From a bacterium BMS3Bbin02 (GTDB lineage: Bacteria > Actinomycetota > Acidimicrobiia > Spongiisociales > UBA5794), in the NCBI GenBank assembly GCA_002898115.1, contig BDTL01000219.1, positions 1 through 11,049 of the forward strand: a DNA stretch of 11,049 nucleotides, given 5' to 3'. Numbering within the stretch: position 1 is the stretch's first letter; each line of letters opens with the position of its first letter. A program made the translations under genes and the position numbers. The notes beneath the pieces were generated by a model. The model ran no database searches and was not told where the DNA came from. It worked only from the letters and a program-made list of their open reading frames with translations. Below are positions 1-7,664 of the stretch, piece after piece.

Positions 1-2479
1 TCGGGTCCTGGCCGTTGGCGCGCCATTCCGCCCACGTTCGTGGCCCACCGGCACCGTCTCGGAACCAGTCGGACGTGTCATTCGGATAGAAGTAGCCGTT
101 GTCGGTAAATACGCCTGTTGAGATGGGCGCACCGTCGGTCACGACGCCGCTTTGTCCGGAGTTGGTGACCGTGTTGTCGCTCACAAGTGCACCGGAGGCC
201 TTCAGTGGTCCGTATCTCCCGGTTTGAGCATCAAGGCCGTAGCCGATGATCCCGATGCCGTTGTAGTTGCCTTCGACGGTGTTTCCGGTGATGGTGGCGT
301 CCGGTCCCCGAACGACGATCCCGGCGTCATACAGGTTGTCCGGCTTCGGTGATGTCGGTGCAACTCCGTTGCTCTTGATGACGTTGTTTGTTATCAAGAC
401 GCTATAGGACAGCTCGTGGTTGATGCCGCCGCGCCAGTTATTGGTGATCGTGTTCCCGGAATACACTGTGTTCGTGTTGTCCGTGTACCCCCAAATACCG
501 TAGCCGGCGTTGTCGCGGATGATATTGCCCGAGATCACGACATTGGCGGTGTTGACGAGCTTGATGCCCGCCTGATACTTCGAGCTGTCGCCGTTGTCGT
601 ATATCTCGTTGTTGGAGATCGTGACGTTCGATACATCCGTGAGGATGATCGCCTCGTAGTTGTGGTTGTATATCCGGCACCCCGAGATCGTACCGCCGTT
701 GGAGACGGTGACCCCGTTGTACTTGTTGTCATAGACGATGCAATCTGACACGGTCCAGTTGTTTCCGGCACCATGAATCGCACCCGTGCCCGCCACGGAG
801 TTGTACCTCGTAACCTCGAACCCGCTGATGGTGACTCCGTCCACCGGGTTGTCGATGTCAGTGAAGGCGTAGGTGTAGTCCCACAGTCCATCAAGTTTGG
901 TGCCCGGTTCGCCGACGATCGTCTGGCCTGCTTTCGGACGGATCTCCTGACGGAGATACGTACCGGTGCGTACGAGGATCTTCGCTCCCGGAGGTTGCTG
1001 CTCGATGACGTCCTGGATCGACCATCCGAGTGGGACAACCGCGTCGTACCCATCCGGGACTGCGGGGGCGGTGTATCCGGGAGGTGGGGGCGGCGGTGTC
1101 GGAAGGTTCAGTGCTCGGGCCAAGAATGATGCCATCTGGCCGCGTGTCACGTTGTTGTAAGGACAGAACTGGTCGTTCGCGGGCGGGTTGCACCCCGCCG
1201 TGATCCCGGCTGACGCCATGCGGTCAATAGCGTTCTCAAACGGCGATTCATCGTCGTCGGTGAACAGGTCGGTACCACCGGTAGGGAGTGACAACCCTCT
1301 GGTCAAGAACGCGGCCATTTGGCCGCGGGTGACTCGGTCGTTCGGGCAGTAGGCTCGGGTACCACAGCCAAGAGTGATTCCGGACGCGGCAAGACGGTTG
1401 ATGTTCGCCTCGAAAACCGATCCTACGTCATCATCGAAAAAGTCCGTCTGTGTGGGCGGCAGGTCCAGTGCCCGGTCGAGGAACGCCGCCATTTGACCCC
1501 GGCTCACGTTGTCATCGGGGCAGAAACGCGAATTGTCAGGCGGGTTGCAGCCCTTGGTGATGCCTGCGAAGGCGAGCTTGTCGACATTGGAGGCGTGGAC
1601 GTTACCGCCGGTGTCGCGGAATCCCGATCCTCTCTCGCCGCAACCGATACGCCGGTCCGAGAGCACCAGTTCGTCAAAATCGAATGACAAAGAGCCGGGA
1701 GCCGGGGCATCACCTCCGTAGTAGGTGTCGAACCAGAACTCGCGGACGTTGATGCCGGTATCTGACGAACCCCGGAAGGTGAAGTCGTTTCTGTAGTAGG
1801 CGAGTTTCTCGTCCACCCACCCTTCGAGAATCCCGTTCGCGACGCCCGGCGTGTTCATGGCCACGCGGCCTTCGACGCAGTACCACTGGCCGAATTCAAG
1901 AACCCCGGGAGAGTCCTGCCATGGCTCGGTTTCTCCCGACGATCCGGGTTGTCCGCGGTGGTAGACGTAGTACCCGATCTGAGTGCTCGTTGTACTCCGG
2001 TCCGGGTCCGGCGCCGTGAACATCATCCGTGCCGACCAGCCCGGATTCGCATCGCTCGGCTTGATCTTGTTTCGGCCGGAATTTGAGTAGAGCCCCGACG
2101 GTCCCGGAAGTTTGCCCTGGCCGTAGTTTGCGAACCCTACGGGGATTCGCAGCCAATACCGGTAGAAGAGTTCGTCCGGCTCGGTTTCTTCGTTCGCCGC
2201 AAACTCCCAGCGCATAGCGGAACCGAAGTTCGAGTCGCGCGGGATTGTGACCTTGATGCCGGCTCCGTCAATCCCGTCGGGGATTGCAGTGATTCGATTG
2301 CGAGCGCCGATAGCGGAGTCGAACCAGTCAGTGCTCCACGTCGCAGGGGTGGATTCGTAACCCTCGTCGAGGTATGTCGTGTCGGTAGCGGCCGCTGCCG
2401 GTGCGGCTGTGAGGGGCACCACGGCGGCCAACACGAAGAATGCGGCTGCGGCGCTCCGCGTCCGGAGGCGAGTGGTCAT
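1..2479 (-). CDS. Secreted PL14-like / Cys-SLH / beta-helix surface protein (C-terminus cut by window edge)
   Basis: I read 826 codons without a stop from ATG at 2479; the frame runs off the left edge. Residues 1-31 form a signal peptide (basic start MTTRLRTR, Ala/Val/Leu core, cleavage near APAAAA). Residues about 38-278 resemble the polysaccharide lyase family 14 jelly roll: a GKLPGPSG motif, a YYVYH strand, MNTPGVANG followed by W-V-D, and a TYYGGD...FDFDE tail. Three SLH-like repeats follow (about 287-343, 348-400, 406-462), each with the pattern AxxGITxGC...CP...V-S/T-RGQMA and a Cys pair (311/320, 372/378, 430/439). A short PPPPPG linker leads to a right-handed beta-helix (about 485-826) full of NxI/SGN/NN turns, as in NosD or pectate-lyase folds. 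Likely exported and attached to the cell surface, acting on or binding acidic polysaccharide. Enzyme activity is inferred from fold resemblance only. The ribosome site is weak (AGGA 12 nt upstream), but the signal peptide fixes this start. Confidence 0.85.
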   Translation of the reverse strand, partial: MTTRLRTRSAAAAFFVLAAVVPLTAAPAAAATDTTYLDEGYESTPATWSTDWFDSAIGARNRITAIPDGIDGAGIKVTIPRDSNFGSAMRWEFAANEETEPDELFYRYWLRIPVGFANYGQGKLPGPSGLYSNSGRNKIKPSDANPGWSARMMFTAPDPDRSTTSTQIGYYVYHRGQPGSSGETEPWQDSPGVLEFGQWYCVEGRVAMNTPGVANGILEGWVDEKLAYYRNDFTFRGSSDTGINVREFWFDTYYGGDAPAPGSLSFDFDELVLSDRRIGCGERGSGFRDTGGNVHASNVDKLAFAGITKGCNPPDNSRFCPDDNVSRGQMAAFLDRALDLPPTQTDFFDDDVGSVFEANINRLAASGITLGCGTRAYCPNDRVTRGQMAAFLTRGLSLPTGGTDLFTDDDESPFENAIDRMASAGITAGCNPPANDQFCPYNNVTRGQMASFLARALNLPTPPPPPPGYTAPAVPDGYDAVVPLGWSIQDVIEQQPPGAKILVRTGTYLRQEIRPKAGQTIVGEPGTKLDGLWDYTYAFTDIDNPVDGVTISGFEVTRYNSVAGTGAIHGAGNNWTVSDCIVYDNKYNGVTVSNGGTISGCRIYNHNYEAIILTDVSNVTISNNEIYDNGDSSKYQAGIKLVNTANVVISGNIIRDNAGYGIWGYTDNTNTVYSGNTITNNWRGGINHELSYSVLITNNVIKSNGVAPTSPKPDNLYDAGIVVRGPDATITGNTVEGNYNGIGIIGYGLDAQTGRYGPLKASGALVSDNTVTNSGQSGVVTDGAPISTGVFTDNGYFYPNDTSDWFRDGAGGPRTWAEWRANGQDP

Positions 2480-2587
2480 GCGGTCGTGTTGTCCTGGCTC
2501 GACGGTCTTGTGCGTACAACCAGGATCCGCCGGTGAACAGCCGATCCGTGGCCTGGGGTCAGTATCGGCCAAATGAGCATATACCTG

Positions 2588-2605
2588 AAGGACGCGCGCG
2601 GCCTT
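2588..2605. terminator. Weak GC-rich hairpin in the 132-bp gap after the regulator gene
   Basis: AAGG (2588-2591) can pair with CCTT (2602-2605) around a CGCGCG core, with one A-G mismatch. On the plus strand it is followed by TTTT; on the minus strand, where the regulator gene ends, only TTCA follows. It could help end regulator transcription, but it is short. I see no convincing promoter for the secreted-protein gene elsewhere in 2480-2611. The closest is a TATATG-like box on the minus strand near 2580, which has no matching -35. Confidence 0.2.
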
Positions 2606-2611
2606 TTCAGC

Positions 2612-3943
2612 TTATGCTCGCGGGTCGAGGAGCGCTGCATCGGCGATTCTGTCCGCGATAGCCTCGGGGTTGGTCGCGATCACACTGGTGGTGACCCGCA
2701 GGTGGGGTGCACCACCGATCCTTACTCGAAACGGTCGCCCGGGCGCTACACCGATACCGTTTGCCGCCAACGAAACCGTCGCCACCGTCTCGTCTCCAAC
2801 GGGCACCCACATGTTGAGACCACTGCCTGGGTTTACCCTGACGCCGCGCAACGAAAGAGATTCACGCATCGCGCTCCATCGCTGTCGATACATGTGAGCG
2901 GCATGGTCCACCTCAGCTTCCACTTTCGGGGATTGCAGCATGTCGAGCAAAAGCTGCTGGAGAAGTCGACTCGTCCAGGACGGGCCCAGGCGACGACGTC
3001 GAATGAGATCCATCACCGGGCTTGATGGTCCTCCGATGGCGGCAAGACGAAGGTCGGGTCCGTGGGATTTGGAGAAGCTTCTGATGTGGGTGACACGTCC
3101 GGGTAGATGCGCGCCGAGGCTGTGGAGCTCCGTCCCGGACGCCGGACCCGAATGGTCATCTTCAAGAATCAGGAGCGAAGTCGGTTCAAGGATGCCGGCC
3201 AGCGCGGCCGCCCGGGTGCTCGACCACGACGCTCCGGTCGGGTTCTGTGCACGCGGCTGAACAATGATCGCCGCGACATCGTTCGCCCCGAGTGCCTCAG
3301 CTAGCGCTTCGGGGATGAGCCCTTCGCTATCGAGAGCAACACCGATTGCCGTTGCCCCGACAAGGTCGAGCATGTCGAGAATCGGGGGAAATGTGGGGTC
3401 TGAAACGATCACCTTGCTGGCAAAGGGAATCGCGGTCGCAATGACCCGATCCAGCGCGTCGAGCGCACCGTTCACCACCGTGATGTGTTCGGGGTCGAAC
3501 GGCCAATCGGCGCGGAGATGATCTTCAAGGGCGACCAGCAGGGGCCGGTCCAGATACGAGGTCATCTGAGGGGCTCGACCCATTGCCGAGAAGAAGGCGG
3601 AGGGGTCGGGAAGGAGGTCGGGGTCGGGTGTCCCGGTCGAGAGGTCAATATCGTACAGCCCTCGGTCAACCGGCACCTGCCAGAAGCGGGAAGCCATTGC
3701 CCCGGACCTCTCCGATACGAACGTTCCGCGCCGGCGTCGCGTCTCGATGATGCCGTGACGCTGCAACGTCTGCCACGCTTCCGACACGGTCGTGGGACTC
3801 ACGCTCATGGCCCTGGCCACCTCGCGGACCGTGGGAAGACGGTCGCCCACCCTCACGGTGCCGTCGGCCACCAACGCGCCGATGGTCTGAGCGATCCCAT
3901 GTGCGCTGCGGTCGGTTGTTGACGCCGTGAGATGGACGATCAT
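2612..3943 (-). CDS. MocR/PdxR-type transcriptional regulator (GntR winged helix + PLP aminotransferase-fold domain)
   Basis: 443 aa. Residues about 5-78 are a GntR winged helix: GDRLPTVREVARAMSVSP, then the TTVSEAW recognition segment and the RRRGTFV wing. Residues about 95-440 are a fold-type I aminotransferase domain used as a sensor. The PLP contacts are all present: Asn234 in QNPTG, Asp262/263 in LEDDHSG, the Schiff-base Lys292 in SFSKSHGP, Arg299 just after, and a C-terminal Arg416 in PHLRVTTS. Family members bind PLP and often respond to an amino compound that forms an aldimine with it. Here it is divergent from an operon whose intermediate is beta-alanine, so it may sense beta-alanine or 3-aminoisobutyrate; that is inference. 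The open frame extends upstream to 4276 into the neighbour, but ATG 3943 is preferred because the winged helix begins there and AAAAGG lies 5 nt upstream. Length fits the family (about 440-500). Confidence 0.9.
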   Translation of the reverse strand: MIVHLTASTTDRSAHGIAQTIGALVADGTVRVGDRLPTVREVARAMSVSPTTVSEAWQTLQRHGIIETRRRRGTFVSERSGAMASRFWQVPVDRGLYDIDLSTGTPDPDLLPDPSAFFSAMGRAPQMTSYLDRPLLVALEDHLRADWPFDPEHITVVNGALDALDRVIATAIPFASKVIVSDPTFPPILDMLDLVGATAIGVALDSEGLIPEALAEALGANDVAAIIVQPRAQNPTGASWSSTRAAALAGILEPTSLLILEDDHSGPASGTELHSLGAHLPGRVTHIRSFSKSHGPDLRLAAIGGPSSPVMDLIRRRRLGPSWTSRLLQQLLLDMLQSPKVEAEVDHAAHMYRQRWSAMRESLSLRGVRVNPGSGLNMWVPVGDETVATVSLAANGIGVAPGRPFRVRIGGAPHLRVTTSVIATNPEAIADRIADAALLDPRA

Positions 3944-3951
3944 ATGTGCCT

Positions 3952-3983
3952 TTTGTGTGTAACAAAGTCTTAGTTGTGTCAAC
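3952..3983. promoter_or_regulatory. Candidate operator: two inverted repeats in the divergent promoter region
   Basis: TTTGT-N5-ACAAA (3952-3966) and GTTG-TGT-CAAC (3973-3983) are both perfect short inverted repeats. They share a TTGTGT core and have centres 19 bp apart, about two helical turns. The second overlaps the -35 boxes of both divergent promoters. A GGTGCA direct repeat (3991-3996 and 4004-4009) flanks the operon -10 box. These are plausible binding sites for the adjacent MocR-type regulator, since such regulators usually act on their own divergent promoter. No binding is demonstrated. Confidence 0.4.
3956..3982 (-). promoter_or_regulatory. Candidate promoter for the MocR-type regulator
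   Basis: On the minus strand a perfect TTGACA (3982-3977) is followed after 15 bp by TACACA (3961-3956). The spacing is short and the -10 is imperfect. Transcription would start near 3949, only a few bases before the ATG at 3943, giving an almost leaderless message. The -35 is strong, but the -10 assignment is uncertain. Confidence 0.35.
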
Positions 3984-4002
3984 GTAGTCTGGTGCATATA
4001 GT
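3974..4002 (+). promoter_or_regulatory. Candidate sigma70-type promoter of the pyrimidine-degradation operon
   Basis: TTGTGT (3974-3979) and TATAGT (3997-4002) are separated by exactly 17 bp, close to the consensus for a housekeeping promoter. The predicted start, near 4009, leaves a leader of about 54 nt before the first gene. The -35 lies inside the GTTG-TGT-CAAC inverted repeat, so a bound regulator would occlude it. Confidence 0.5.
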
Positions 4003-4012
4003 CGGTGCAAGC

Positions 4013-4029
4013 CGACCACCTTTCGGTCG
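4013..4029 (+). other. Small leader hairpin before the operon's first gene
   Basis: CGACC (4013-4017) and GGTCG (4025-4029) form a 5-bp stem with a 7-nt loop just after the predicted transcription start. It may stabilise the 5' end of the mRNA. It is too small to be a riboswitch and could be chance in GC-rich DNA. Confidence 0.25.
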
Positions 4030-4062
4030 CCGATGTGTGCCTCACGGAATGGGATGGAGCAA

Positions 4063-4905
4063 ATGAGCAGAATCGTACGTGCAGCAATCCTGCAAACCGA
4101 ATGGACCGGTGATAAAGAGTCCATGATTGATCTCCACGAGAAGTACGCCCGCGACGCAGCCGCAGACGGCGCCCAGGTGATGTGCTTCCAGGAGCTGTTC
4201 TACGGTCCGTACTTCTGTCAGGTCCAGGAGACCGAGTACTACGACTACGCCGAGCCAATCCCCGACGGTCCGACAACCAAGCGCTTCCAGGCTCTTGCCA
4301 AGGAGCTCAACATGGTGTTGGTGCTCCCGATGTACGAACTCGAGAAGCCGGGATTTCTCTACAACACCGCGGCGGTTATCGATGCTGACGGTACCTACCT
4401 CGGCAAGTACCGCAAGACCCACATCCCCCAGGTGAAGGGATTCTGGGAGAAGTTCTATTTCCGCCCGGGCAACATGGGATACCCCACCTTTGAGACTGCC
4501 GTCGGCAAGGTCGGCGTCTACATTTGTTACGACCGCCATTTCCCCGAGGGGTGGCGAGCCCTTGGTCTTGCCGGTGCAGAACTCGTGTTCAATCCGTCGG
4601 CAACCAGTCGGGGTCTGTCGTCGTATCTCTGGCAGCTTGAGCAAACCGCGTCGGCTGCTGCAAACATGTACTTCGTAGGCGCCATCAACCGAGTTGGCAT
4701 AGAGCCGCTCGGAGACAACGACTTCTACGGCACGTCATACTTTGCTAACCCGCGCGGACAGTTCGTGGAGGGGACAGCTTCCGATCAGGTAGCAGAGCTC
4801 GTCGTGAGGGATCTCGACATGGATCTGATTGCAGAGACTCGCAATCAGTGGGCCTTTTACCGCGACCGACGTCCCGACGCATACGGTTCGCTCACCGAGG
4901 GGTAA
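4063..4905 (+). CDS. pydC: Beta-ureidopropionase (N-carbamoyl-beta-alanine amidohydrolase), nitrilase superfamily
   Basis: 280 aa cytosolic enzyme, third step of reductive pyrimidine breakdown: N-carbamoyl-beta-alanine (or N-carbamoyl-3-aminoisobutyrate) + water gives beta-alanine, CO2 and ammonia. The nitrilase triad is clear: Glu44 in FQELFYGPYF, Lys118 in KYRKTHIP and Cys155 in YICYDRHFPEGWR, with the extra conserved Glu129 in FWEKFYF. NPSATSRGL and the C-terminal RDRRPDAYG tail are characteristic of this subfamily. Full length. In-frame ATGs also occur at 4033 and 4054. I chose 4063 because MSRIVRAA matches the usual start of the family and the purine-rich GGGATGGAG (4051-4059) lies just upstream, though its spacing is short; 4054 would add only three residues. 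First gene of the operon, with only 2 nt before the next. The name pydC follows bacterial pyd usage. Confidence 0.93.
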   Translation: MSRIVRAAILQTEWTGDKESMIDLHEKYARDAAADGAQVMCFQELFYGPYFCQVQETEYYDYAEPIPDGPTTKRFQALAKELNMVLVLPMYELEKPGFLYNTAAVIDADGTYLGKYRKTHIPQVKGFWEKFYFRPGNMGYPTFETAVGKVGVYICYDRHFPEGWRALGLAGAELVFNPSATSRGLSSYLWQLEQTASAAANMYFVGAINRVGIEPLGDNDFYGTSYFANPRGQFVEGTASDQVAELVVRDLDMDLIAETRNQWAFYRDRRPDAYGSLTEG

Positions 4906-4907
4906 CC

Positions 4908-6203
4908 ATGACAACACACGCTGACCTTCTCGCTCGACACCGGGCAGTGATGCCGTCGTGGCTTGCGTTGTACTACGACGAACCCATCGGTATCTCCCAT
5001 GGCGAAGGCCGTCATGTCTGGGACCTTGAAGGCAACAAGTACCTTGACTTCTTTGGTGGAATTCTTACGACCATGACGGGGTACAACGTGCCCCAGGTCG
5101 TCGAGGCGATCAAGGAACAGGCCGGAAAGATGATCCACACGTCGACCCTCTACCTCTCCGACGAGATGGTGACTCTCGCCGAGCGAATTGCAGAGATGTC
5201 GGGCATATCTGATGCTCGGGTGTTTTTCACTCCGTCGGGGACCGAGGCGAACGACGCGGCGATTCTGCTGGCGACCTCCTTCCGTGGCTCCAACGAGGTA
5301 CTCGCCATCCGCAACAGTTATCACGGTCGGTCTTTTACGGCGGTCGCGCTCACGAGTCACCGGTCGTGGTCGCCAACGAGCTACAGCGGCCTGAAGGTCA
5401 ACTTTGTTCAGGGACCGTACCGGTTGCGAAGCCCGTTCCGTCACCTTGATGACGAGGCCTACACGGCCGCATGCGTTGACGATCTGGAACAAGTGATCGA
5501 CATGATGACGTCGGGGACTGTGGCATGCATGATTGCCGAACCGATCCAGGGTGTTGGTGGTTTTGCTACCCCTCCAGATGGGTTCTTCGGCGAATTCAAG
5601 AAAGTCCTCGACCGCTACGGGATTCTGTTTATCGCCGACGAAGTCCAAACGGGATGGGGCAGGACGGGCGAACACATGTGGGGCTATCAAGCGCACAACA
5701 TGACTCCGGATATCATGACCTTTGCGAAGGGGGTCGGGAATGGTCTGGCGCTTGGCGGTGTCGTGACGACGGCGGAGATTATGGATTCGATGGGTGCAAA
5801 CTCCATTTCAACGTTCGGTGGGAATCCACTGGTGTGCGCCGGAGCACTTGCGAACCTGGACTATCTCGTGAGCAACGATCTGCAGGGCAACAGTCTCAAA
5901 CAAGGCGAACGCCTGCGTCGGGTCCTCGAACCGGTTGTGAACGAAACCGAGTGGATTGCGGAACTGCGTGGCAAGGGCCTGATGCTCGCAATCGAGACCG
6001 TCGAGGTTGGCTCGAACGAACCGGACCCGGCCAGGTCTTCGGCGTTGCTTGAGGCGTGCAAGGATCGGGGCATGCTCATCGGCAAGGGCGGGTTGTACGG
6101 CAATGTGCTTCGCATCGCCCCGCCGCTCAGCATCACCGACGAAGAAATGGATGTGGGTGCAGCCACACTTGTGGATGCCATCCGAGAAGTGAACCAGCCC
6201 TAG
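4908..6203 (+). CDS. Class III PLP aminotransferase, likely beta-alanine / 3-aminoisobutyrate transaminase (AGXT2-like)
   Basis: 431 aa. Fold-type I, class III aminotransferase: PLP-phosphate loop SGTEAND (Ser110-Gly111-Thr112), ring-stacking Tyr138-His139-Gly140, Asp244 in IADEVQTGWGRTG contacting the pyridine nitrogen, Schiff-base Lys274 in TFAKGVGNGLALGG, and Thr302 in STFGGNP. The C-terminal GKGGLYGNVLRIAPPLSIT resembles the alanine-glyoxylate 2 / 3-amino-2-methylpropionate-pyruvate group. In this operon it should move the amino group of beta-alanine (from uracil) or 3-aminoisobutyrate (from thymine) to pyruvate or another oxo acid, giving malonate or methylmalonate semialdehyde for the dehydrogenase two genes on. 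The exact acceptor cannot be read from sequence. The frame extends to 4848, but ATG 4908 has GAGGGG 5 nt upstream and the extension would overlap pydC. The 2-nt gap after pydC suggests translational coupling. Confidence 0.9.
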   Translation: MTTHADLLARHRAVMPSWLALYYDEPIGISHGEGRHVWDLEGNKYLDFFGGILTTMTGYNVPQVVEAIKEQAGKMIHTSTLYLSDEMVTLAERIAEMSGISDARVFFTPSGTEANDAAILLATSFRGSNEVLAIRNSYHGRSFTAVALTSHRSWSPTSYSGLKVNFVQGPYRLRSPFRHLDDEAYTAACVDDLEQVIDMMTSGTVACMIAEPIQGVGGFATPPDGFFGEFKKVLDRYGILFIADEVQTGWGRTGEHMWGYQAHNMTPDIMTFAKGVGNGLALGGVVTTAEIMDSMGANSISTFGGNPLVCAGALANLDYLVSNDLQGNSLKQGERLRRVLEPVVNETEWIAELRGKGLMLAIETVEVGSNEPDPARSSALLEACKDRGMLIGKGGLYGNVLRIAPPLSITDEEMDVGAATLVDAIREVNQP

Positions 6204-6225
6204 ACGGCATTACCGGGAGGAACCC

Positions 6226-7650
6226 ATGAAGACGCTTATCAAAGGCGGGACGGTGGTCACCGCCATCGACACCGTGAAAGCCGACGTGCTCATCGATGGA
6301 GAAAAGGTTGTTGCGGTCCTGGCGCCCGGGTCTCACGACTTCGAAACAACTGCGGACACCGTCATCGACGCCACGGGGAAGCTGGTGACTCCAGGGTCGA
6401 TTGATGTACATACACATATGGAGCTCCCGTTCGGGGGCACGGTGGCTTCCGACAATTTTGAGACTGGAACTCGCGCCGCGGCCTGGGGAGGCACGACGAC
6501 CATCGTGGACTTTGCGGTCCAGGTGAAGGGCGAGTCGATGATCGAGGGGTTCGACAACTGGATGGCGAAGGCGGATGGCAACTGCGCCATTGACTACGGC
6601 TTCCACATGATTGCGGGTGACATCAACACCGACACACTCCAAGAGATGGACACCCTCGTCGAACGGGGAGTGACGAGCTTCAAATTGTTCATGGCCTACC
6701 CGGGTGTCCTGTACTCCGATGACGGACAGATCCTGCGCGCCATGCAGAAGGCAGCGGAGTCGGGTGCGATGATCATGATGCATGCCGAGAACGGCATCGC
6801 GATCGACGTTCTTCGTGAGCAGGCTCTTGAGCGAGGGGAGACCGATCCGAAGTATCACGGCATCACCCGGCCTGCGATCACCGAAGCTGAGGCTACCCAT
6901 CGTGCGATCGCGCTCGCCGAACTTGCCGGGGCCGCTCTCTATATTGTTCACCTGTCGGCGAAGGAAGCTTTGGCGGAGGTTGCCACCGCTCGCGATCGTG
7001 GGTTGCCGGTGTTTGCGGAGACCTGTCCGCAGTACTTGTGGCTCAGCCTTGAGGAGCACCTCTCGAAGCCGGGGTTCGAGGGAGCGAAGTACGTGTGCTC
7101 AACACCGGTCCGCCCCCGGGCCGACGGTCACCAGGAGGCTCTCTGGACCGGCCTTGCGACCAACGATCTCCAGGTTGTGTCGACAGACCACTGTCCGTTC
7201 TGCATGGAGGACCATCCGAGTCTTGGGACGCAGAAGCGTCTCGGTGAGGGAGACTTCACTGCTATTCCGAACGGGCTGCCCGGCGTCGAAGATCGTTTCC
7301 AGCTGATGTATCACGGTGCGGTGGTCGACGGACGCCTTGACCTGAACCGGTGGATCGAGTTGTGTTGCACGACACCCGCGAAGCTGTTTGGCCTCTACCC
7401 GCAGAAGGGCACCATTGCGGTCGGATCAGATGCTGACATCGTGATCTTTGATCCCGGGGCAACCTGGACGAAGTCCGCAACCCAGCACCACATGAATGTC
7501 GACTACTCCGCTTATGAGGGCCTTGAGGTTCAGGGCAAGGTCGAACAGGTAATGTTGCGTGGCACGATGATTGTTGCGGGCGGCGAGTATGTTGGCGCCA
7601 AGGGCGATGGCAACTATCTGCGTCGCGGCAACGCCGCACGGCTGCACTAG
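6226..7650 (+). CDS. hydA: Dihydropyrimidinase (D-hydantoinase family)
   Basis: 474 aa, also called pydB. Opens dihydrouracil or dihydrothymine to the N-carbamoyl amino acid, the substrate of the first gene product. Amidohydrolase-superfamily TIM barrel with a binuclear metal site: His62 and His64 in DVHTHMELPFGG, the lysine expected to be carbamylated (Lys153 in SFKLFMAYPG), His186 in MHAENG, His242 in IVHLSA and Asp321 in STDHCPF. Substrate-contacting residues Tyr158, Ser292 (CSTPVR) and Asn349 (PNGLPGVE) are in the expected places, which supports a true dihydropyrimidinase or hydantoinase over allantoinase or dihydroorotase. Full length for the family. A strong ribosome site GGGAGGAA (6215-6222) precedes the ATG. 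It sits 22 nt after the aminotransferase stop, in the same operon. Confidence 0.95.
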   Translation: MKTLIKGGTVVTAIDTVKADVLIDGEKVVAVLAPGSHDFETTADTVIDATGKLVTPGSIDVHTHMELPFGGTVASDNFETGTRAAAWGGTTTIVDFAVQVKGESMIEGFDNWMAKADGNCAIDYGFHMIAGDINTDTLQEMDTLVERGVTSFKLFMAYPGVLYSDDGQILRAMQKAAESGAMIMMHAENGIAIDVLREQALERGETDPKYHGITRPAITEAEATHRAIALAELAGAALYIVHLSAKEALAEVATARDRGLPVFAETCPQYLWLSLEEHLSKPGFEGAKYVCSTPVRPRADGHQEALWTGLATNDLQVVSTDHCPFCMEDHPSLGTQKRLGEGDFTAIPNGLPGVEDRFQLMYHGAVVDGRLDLNRWIELCCTTPAKLFGLYPQKGTIAVGSDADIVIFDPGATWTKSATQHHMNVDYSAYEGLEVQGKVEQVMLRGTMIVAGGEYVGAKGDGNYLRRGNAARLH

Positions 7651-7664
7651 ATCCAGCTCCGTTT

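Noticed and set aside
535..1053. 172-codon minus-strand frame rich in Ser, Thr and Arg
   Set aside because: Out-of-frame shadow of the beta-helix region of the large secreted protein.
3952..4009. Repeated TTGTGT and GGTGCA motifs as a possible CRISPR or mobile-element end
   Set aside because: The repeats are 6-10 bp, few, and confined to a promoter. Operator sites explain them better, and there are no transposase or cas genes nearby.
4009..4062. Possible riboswitch in the operon leader
   Set aside because: Only about 54 nt with a single 5-bp stem; too small for any known aptamer plus expression platform.
3944..4276. Upstream extension of the MocR gene (111 extra codons to 4276)
   Set aside because: It would run across the promoter region and antisense to pydC. 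The winged helix starts at the ATG at 3943, which has its own AAAAGG site.
4042..4644. 200-codon minus-strand frame opposite pydC
   Set aside because: Antisense to a gene with all catalytic residues in place; no independent support or ribosome site.
4857..5696. 279-codon open frame on the minus strand opposite the aminotransferase
   Set aside because: Antisense shadow; it crosses the pydC-aminotransferase junction and has no family motifs.
6133..7059. 308-codon open frame on the minus strand opposite hydA
   Set aside because: Shadow of high-GC codon use in hydA. The translation is Arg/His-rich with no recognisable domain, while the plus strand carries a complete dihydropyrimidinase.
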